This document shows, piece after piece, positions 23,306 to 25,244 of a stretch of DNA of 25,244 nucleotides. Each line of letters starts with the position of its first letter. Within the stretch, counting starts at the first letter, position 1. The DNA comes from Alphaproteobacteria bacterium. GTDB lineage: Bacteria; Pseudomonadota; Alphaproteobacteria; Rhizobiales; Devosiaceae. The stretch spans positions 1 to 25,244 of the forward strand of contig JAJRRJ010000089.1 of assembly GCA_024279575.1 (NCBI GenBank), written 5' to 3'. The notes below the pieces were generated by a model. The model had not been told where the DNA came from, searched no databases, and was given only the letters and a program-made list of their open reading frames with translations. The translations under genes were made by a program, and so were the position numbers.

Positions 23306-24265
23306 CTATTTCAAAAAATCCAGCATCAGTTGGTGAATTTTTTCCGGTTGATCAAGATTGGCGCAATGGCCGGCTTTTTCCACTCGGATGAGGGTGAAAT
23401 TGGGGCGCGTTGCCATCTTAACGAGCGTATTCTTTAGAGCAGAGTTTATACTTATATCCCGCGCCCCTTGTATCATCAGTATCGGGCGTTCAAAATTCAC
23501 CGCATTGGCAATCAGGTCATAGCGGTGCAGGTGGCGGGCGATGCGTAAAATGGAATTAATATCCATGCTTTTTAGTAAAGTGTAGATAATCGCCTGAGCA
23601 TTTGCATTGTTATAGCAGGTGAGACGTGCGCCAAGTTGGGCCAGATGCTCGCGCCGTATCAGTTTGGTGGCGAACCGCATCAAATCGACTGAAAAAGCAG
23701 GCATGTCCAAAGAATAACTGGTGCCAAAACTGACAAACCGGTTTATCCGCTCAGGCTGAACTCCCATTATCCAAAGTCCCAGAATCCCACCAAGAGAATT
23801 TCCCACCCAATGGGTTTGCTTAACCTGCTCTTTATCAAGAATGGCCAGCAAATCAGTAGCCATGGCTTCAATTGTAAAATCATTTTCTGAAAATGTGTGG
23901 GATTGAGGAAATGAGGATTTGCCGTGCGCGCGTAAATCGGGAACGATTACCCTGAAACCCTGGCGTGTAAAAAACCGTGCACTATGTACAAATTGCAAGG
24001 CACCTGCTGCAAGGCCATGACAAAGTACAATAGTTTGGTGCTCTGGAAAACGTGGTTTTTTGTCAGCCTTTGGATATCCAAATTCAAGAAAATAATCCGG
24101 CTCCAGTTCCGGACAAAACGCCTCTTCTTCATCGGGTTCTGGGATAAAGGCAGAGTTTGGTTCTGGTTCAAAAATATAATAGGCAATGGAGAAATAGCCG
24201 CGCCCGACAAATTGGGCAGGGGGCAGGTCTGGCACTGGCAGAGTTTTTAAGTCCTTGTCAGGCAC
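23306..24265 (-). CDS. Alpha/beta hydrolase with acidic N-terminal insert
   Basis: A 319-aa serine hydrolase. The oxyanion HG (VLCHGLAAGA) is followed by VIVPDLRAHGKSSFP, the nucleophile elbow WVGNSLGG (Ser157), Asp270 (IQGARDIS) and His300 (KAGHCANLDQPE), so the triad is complete. Residues 33-60 are an unusual Glu/Pro-rich stretch (EPEPNSAFIPEPDEEEAF and PELEPD). It starts with GTG (24263-24265), overlapping the end of the MbfA-like gene by 8 nt, so translation is coupled. The substrate is unknown. Confidence 0.88.
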   Translation of the reverse strand: MPDKDLKTLPVPDLPPAQFVGRGYFSIAYYIFEPEPNSAFIPEPDEEEAFCPELEPDYFLEFGYPKADKKPRFPEHQTIVLCHGLAAGALQFVHSARFFTRQGFRVIVPDLRAHGKSSFPQSHTFSENDFTIEAMATDLLAILDKEQVKQTHWVGNSLGGILGLWIMGVQPERINRFVSFGTSYSLDMPAFSVDLMRFATKLIRREHLAQLGARLTCYNNANAQAIIYTLLKSMDINSILRIARHLHRYDLIANAVNFERPILMIQGARDISINSALKNTLVKMATRPNFTLIRVEKAGHCANLDQPEKIHQLMLDFLK

Positions 24266-25241
24266 TGCCGATTAATATCCCTGCTGCAAAAACCAGCGAG
24301 CCGCCAACCACCACCTGAAACACTGCCCGCCAGAACGGGGTCGACATATATTTGGACTGGATAAAAGCAATGGCCCAAAGTTCAATCAGAACAACGATGA
24401 TTGCAACCCAGGTTGCAGTCCAGAAATCTGCGATCAGATAGGGCAGGGCATGGCCCAGCCCGCCAATTGTCGTCATGATTCCGGCAGCTAATCCGCGTTT
24501 GATCGGCGAGCCGCGCCCTGTGAGCTTGCCATCATCTGATGCCGCTTCGGTGAAGCCCATGGAGATGCCCGCACCGATGGCTGCGGCCAGTCCCACAAGA
24601 AACGTGGTCCAGGTGTCGCCGGTGGCAAAGGCTGTAGCAAATACCGGAGCCAGCGTAGAGACGGACCCATCCATCAACCCCGCAAGTCCGGGCTGCACAT
24701 AGGTTAAAACAAACTGGCGATGGGCGGCGATTTTTTCCTCATCCTTTTCGGCTTCCCCAAGATGGGTCGCCTCCAATACGTCGGCAGTTTTTTGATGCGC
24801 CACTTCCTGTTCGGCCAGGTCGCCAAGTAGTTTGCGCGTGTTCACATCCGTGACCTGTTTGGCCGCCTCAAGGTAAAAATTCTGCGCGGAAATCTCCATT
24901 TCCCAAACCTGTTGACGAACGGTTTCGATGTCGAAATGTTCCATCAGCCACAGGGGCTTGCGTTCGATGAACCCGCGCACATGTTCGCGCCTGATTGGAA
25001 TAAGAATATCGCCAAATTTTTTCTGATACATATCCAGTAAAATGCGCCGGTGCTCATTTTCCTCAGCAGCCATGCCCTCAAATAATTTTGCAGAGGCCGG
25101 ATAGGTATCGCGCAGCTTGTCCGCATAGGCTGCATAGATTTGCCCGTCTTCCTCCTCCGCCACGATTGCAAGGGAAAGAATTTCCTGCTCGTTAAGGGAC
25201 GAAAAGTTACGTTTACCGGGTTGTAATAATCGCGCAAACAT
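24258..25241 (-). CDS. MbfA-like ferritin / VIT1 fusion (iron exporter)
   Basis: A 327-aa protein. The N-terminal half is a rubrerythrin/ferritin-like four-helix domain with EEENEH (ExxH at 61-64) and EQEVAH (ExxH at 146-149) plus Glu29-31 as likely diiron ligands. The C-terminal half (from about 180) is a VIT1/CCC1 membrane domain with GLAGLMDGSVSTLAPVFATA and GISMGFTEAASDDGK, and several membrane helices. Such Er-VIT1 fusions (MbfA in Agrobacterium and Bradyrhizobium) export iron, protect against peroxide and iron stress, and are controlled by Irr. Complete: the ATG is 3 bp from the window edge, so the promoter is not visible. Confidence 0.93.
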   Translation of the reverse strand: MFARLLQPGKRNFSSLNEQEILSLAIVAEEEDGQIYAAYADKLRDTYPASAKLFEGMAAEENEHRRILLDMYQKKFGDILIPIRREHVRGFIERKPLWLMEHFDIETVRQQVWEMEISAQNFYLEAAKQVTDVNTRKLLGDLAEQEVAHQKTADVLEATHLGEAEKDEEKIAAHRQFVLTYVQPGLAGLMDGSVSTLAPVFATAFATGDTWTTFLVGLAAAIGAGISMGFTEAASDDGKLTGRGSPIKRGLAAGIMTTIGGLGHALPYLIADFWTATWVAIIVVLIELWAIAFIQSKYMSTPFWRAVFQVVVGGSLVFAAGILIGSA

Positions 25242-25244
25242 GGG

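Noticed and set aside
22760..23437. Long plus-strand frame over the DUF2306-type gene
   Set aside because: It runs in another frame across the real membrane protein and past its stop; the translation is Cys/Trp/Arg-rich and lacks coherent domains, typical of a shadow frame.

Overview
The window looks like chromosomal DNA of an alphaproteobacterium, most like Hyphomicrobiales (Rhizobiales) or a close marine lineage. I infer this from gene content and protein style: an NDUFA9-like SDR and uppP in the same neighbourhood, a uppP/GST/queG/SDR block, a BigR-type ArsR with a Blh-type metallo-beta-lactamase protein, an MbfA-type ferritin-VIT fusion, and the wording of IF3, L20, PheS and PheT. No species call is possible by eye.

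Layout. 1-323: the C-terminal end of a probable large serine recombinase, whose last codons run antisense through a tRNA-Leu(CAG) gene, so an integrated element probably lies to the left. 522-8054: housekeeping and metabolic genes: NDUFA9-like SDR, O-acetylhomoserine sulfhydrylase, uppP, GST, queG, a YeeZ-like SDR, a GNAT acetyltransferase and an alpha/beta hydrolase. Three of these genes are broken, and each is restored by adding one base to a homopolymer run (A4, C8, T7). That pattern points to sequencing or assembly error more than to gene decay. 8233-8839: infC with a probable AUU start and a strong terminator. 8983-10365: a MATE exporter. 10362-12201: a persulfide/sulfide module (BigR-like ArsR, divergent Blh-like dioxygenase, rhodanese) with a clear palindromic operator candidate. 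12256-19121: rpmI-rplT-pheS-[small membrane protein]-[dispersed palindromic repeat]-[DEDDh exonuclease]-pheT-[glycosyltransferase-like protein]. 19126-21794, minus strand: aldo/keto reductase, secreted hypothetical protein, Crp/Fnr regulator and DUF2892 protein. 21890-23285: a membrane-anchored LytTR regulator divergent from a DUF2306-type membrane protein. 23306-25241, minus strand: MbfA-like iron protein overlapping an alpha/beta hydrolase.

How genes work together. The ArsR-Blh-rhodanese group is a sulfane-sulfur detoxification switch: the repressor carries the two cysteines expected of BigR/SqrR sensors. The Crp/Fnr-DUF2892 pair may be a second sulfur- or redox-linked locus, but this is inference. 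The translation block (infC, rpmI, rplT, pheS, pheT) has been opened in several places by accessory genes and a mobile palindromic repeat. I did not find a complete new defence or mobile system; the best unusual signals are the infC start, the tRNA/recombinase overlap, the disrupted pheS-pheT interval and the regulator/operator pairs.
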